Assembly (NCBI GenBank): GCA_000507305.1
Contig: DF239403.1
Location: 2,191 to 66,190 of the forward strand
Source: Breviolum minutum Mf 1.05b.01
Taxonomy: Eukaryota; Sar; Dinophyceae; Suessiales; Symbiodiniaceae
Direction of reading: 5' to 3'
DNA length: 64,000 nucleotides
A model generated the notes under the pieces. That model had not been told where the DNA came from and ran no database searches. It saw only the letters and a program-made list of their open reading frames with translations. Of the stretch, positions 63,969-64,000 are shown piece by piece; the stretch's first letter is position 1, and each line of letters starts with the position of its first letter. The position numbers were made by a program, and so were the translations under genes.

Positions 63969-64000
63969 GTGAATTTCCCAAAATGATGCAAAATCCTTTT

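Noticed and set aside
1..64000. CRISPR array, rRNA or tRNA genes
   Set aside because: No regularly spaced short repeats with unique spacers, and no cloverleaf or rRNA signature was recognised.

Overview
This is a eukaryotic nuclear window, AT-rich overall (roughly 40% GC by eye), with no prokaryotic operons, no rRNA or tRNA that I can see, and no CRISPR. Coding signal comes as short blocks of about 20 to 280 nt. Most are bounded by canonical AG/GT splice sites with pyrimidine-rich acceptors, and nearly all lie on the + strand. Where neighbouring blocks can be chained, the codon phases usually agree. I therefore read the window as a run of intron-rich genes in one orientation. The organism is probably a unicellular alga or other protist with short and ultrashort introns. 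Introner-type insertions are known from dinoflagellates, Amoebophrya, pelagophytes and Micromonas, but I cannot name the organism from sequence alone. No gene could be assigned confidently to a known family, so products are described by what can be seen.

The best gene models are at 7193-8017 (membrane-type protein, internal part), 13912-14824 (3' end of a gene), 22281-22999 (Cys-rich 3' end), 31659-31923, 32757-32925, 35469-35704, 37089-37880, 40254-40681, 42139-43023 (eight exons to a stop), 46719-47973 (followed by AATAAA), 49814-50561, 54147-54858 (six exons, all phases consistent) and 63821-63968 (runs off the window). Many single candidate exons lie between them. A type II membrane-protein start is at 2117.

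The other half of the story is repeats. The window is packed with 55-140 bp inverted-repeat elements of at least six unrelated families. Several families begin with GT and end with AG. In the clearest case (40445-40542) the element sits exactly between two open coding blocks and its removal restores one reading frame. Others (7540-7638, 14718-14815, 18802-18864, 24464-24520, 25653-25762, 34674-34777) behave the same way. This looks like a genome in which several MITE-like families act as introners, that is, insertions that arrive as ready-made introns. Next to them are apparent ultrashort introns of 20-26 nt, three of exactly 22 nt.

Other landmarks: a 225-bp tandem copy around an N at 50197 (assembly artefact), a long hexanucleotide repeat ending in an N at 18215, a ~77-bp minisatellite at 21651-22112, a GCGTAGGC-motif cluster at 9787-10266, a G-tract repeat at 62640-62790, and many TA, GAT, CAA and TTTTG microsatellites. 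All exon boundaries are inferred by eye; transcript data would settle them.
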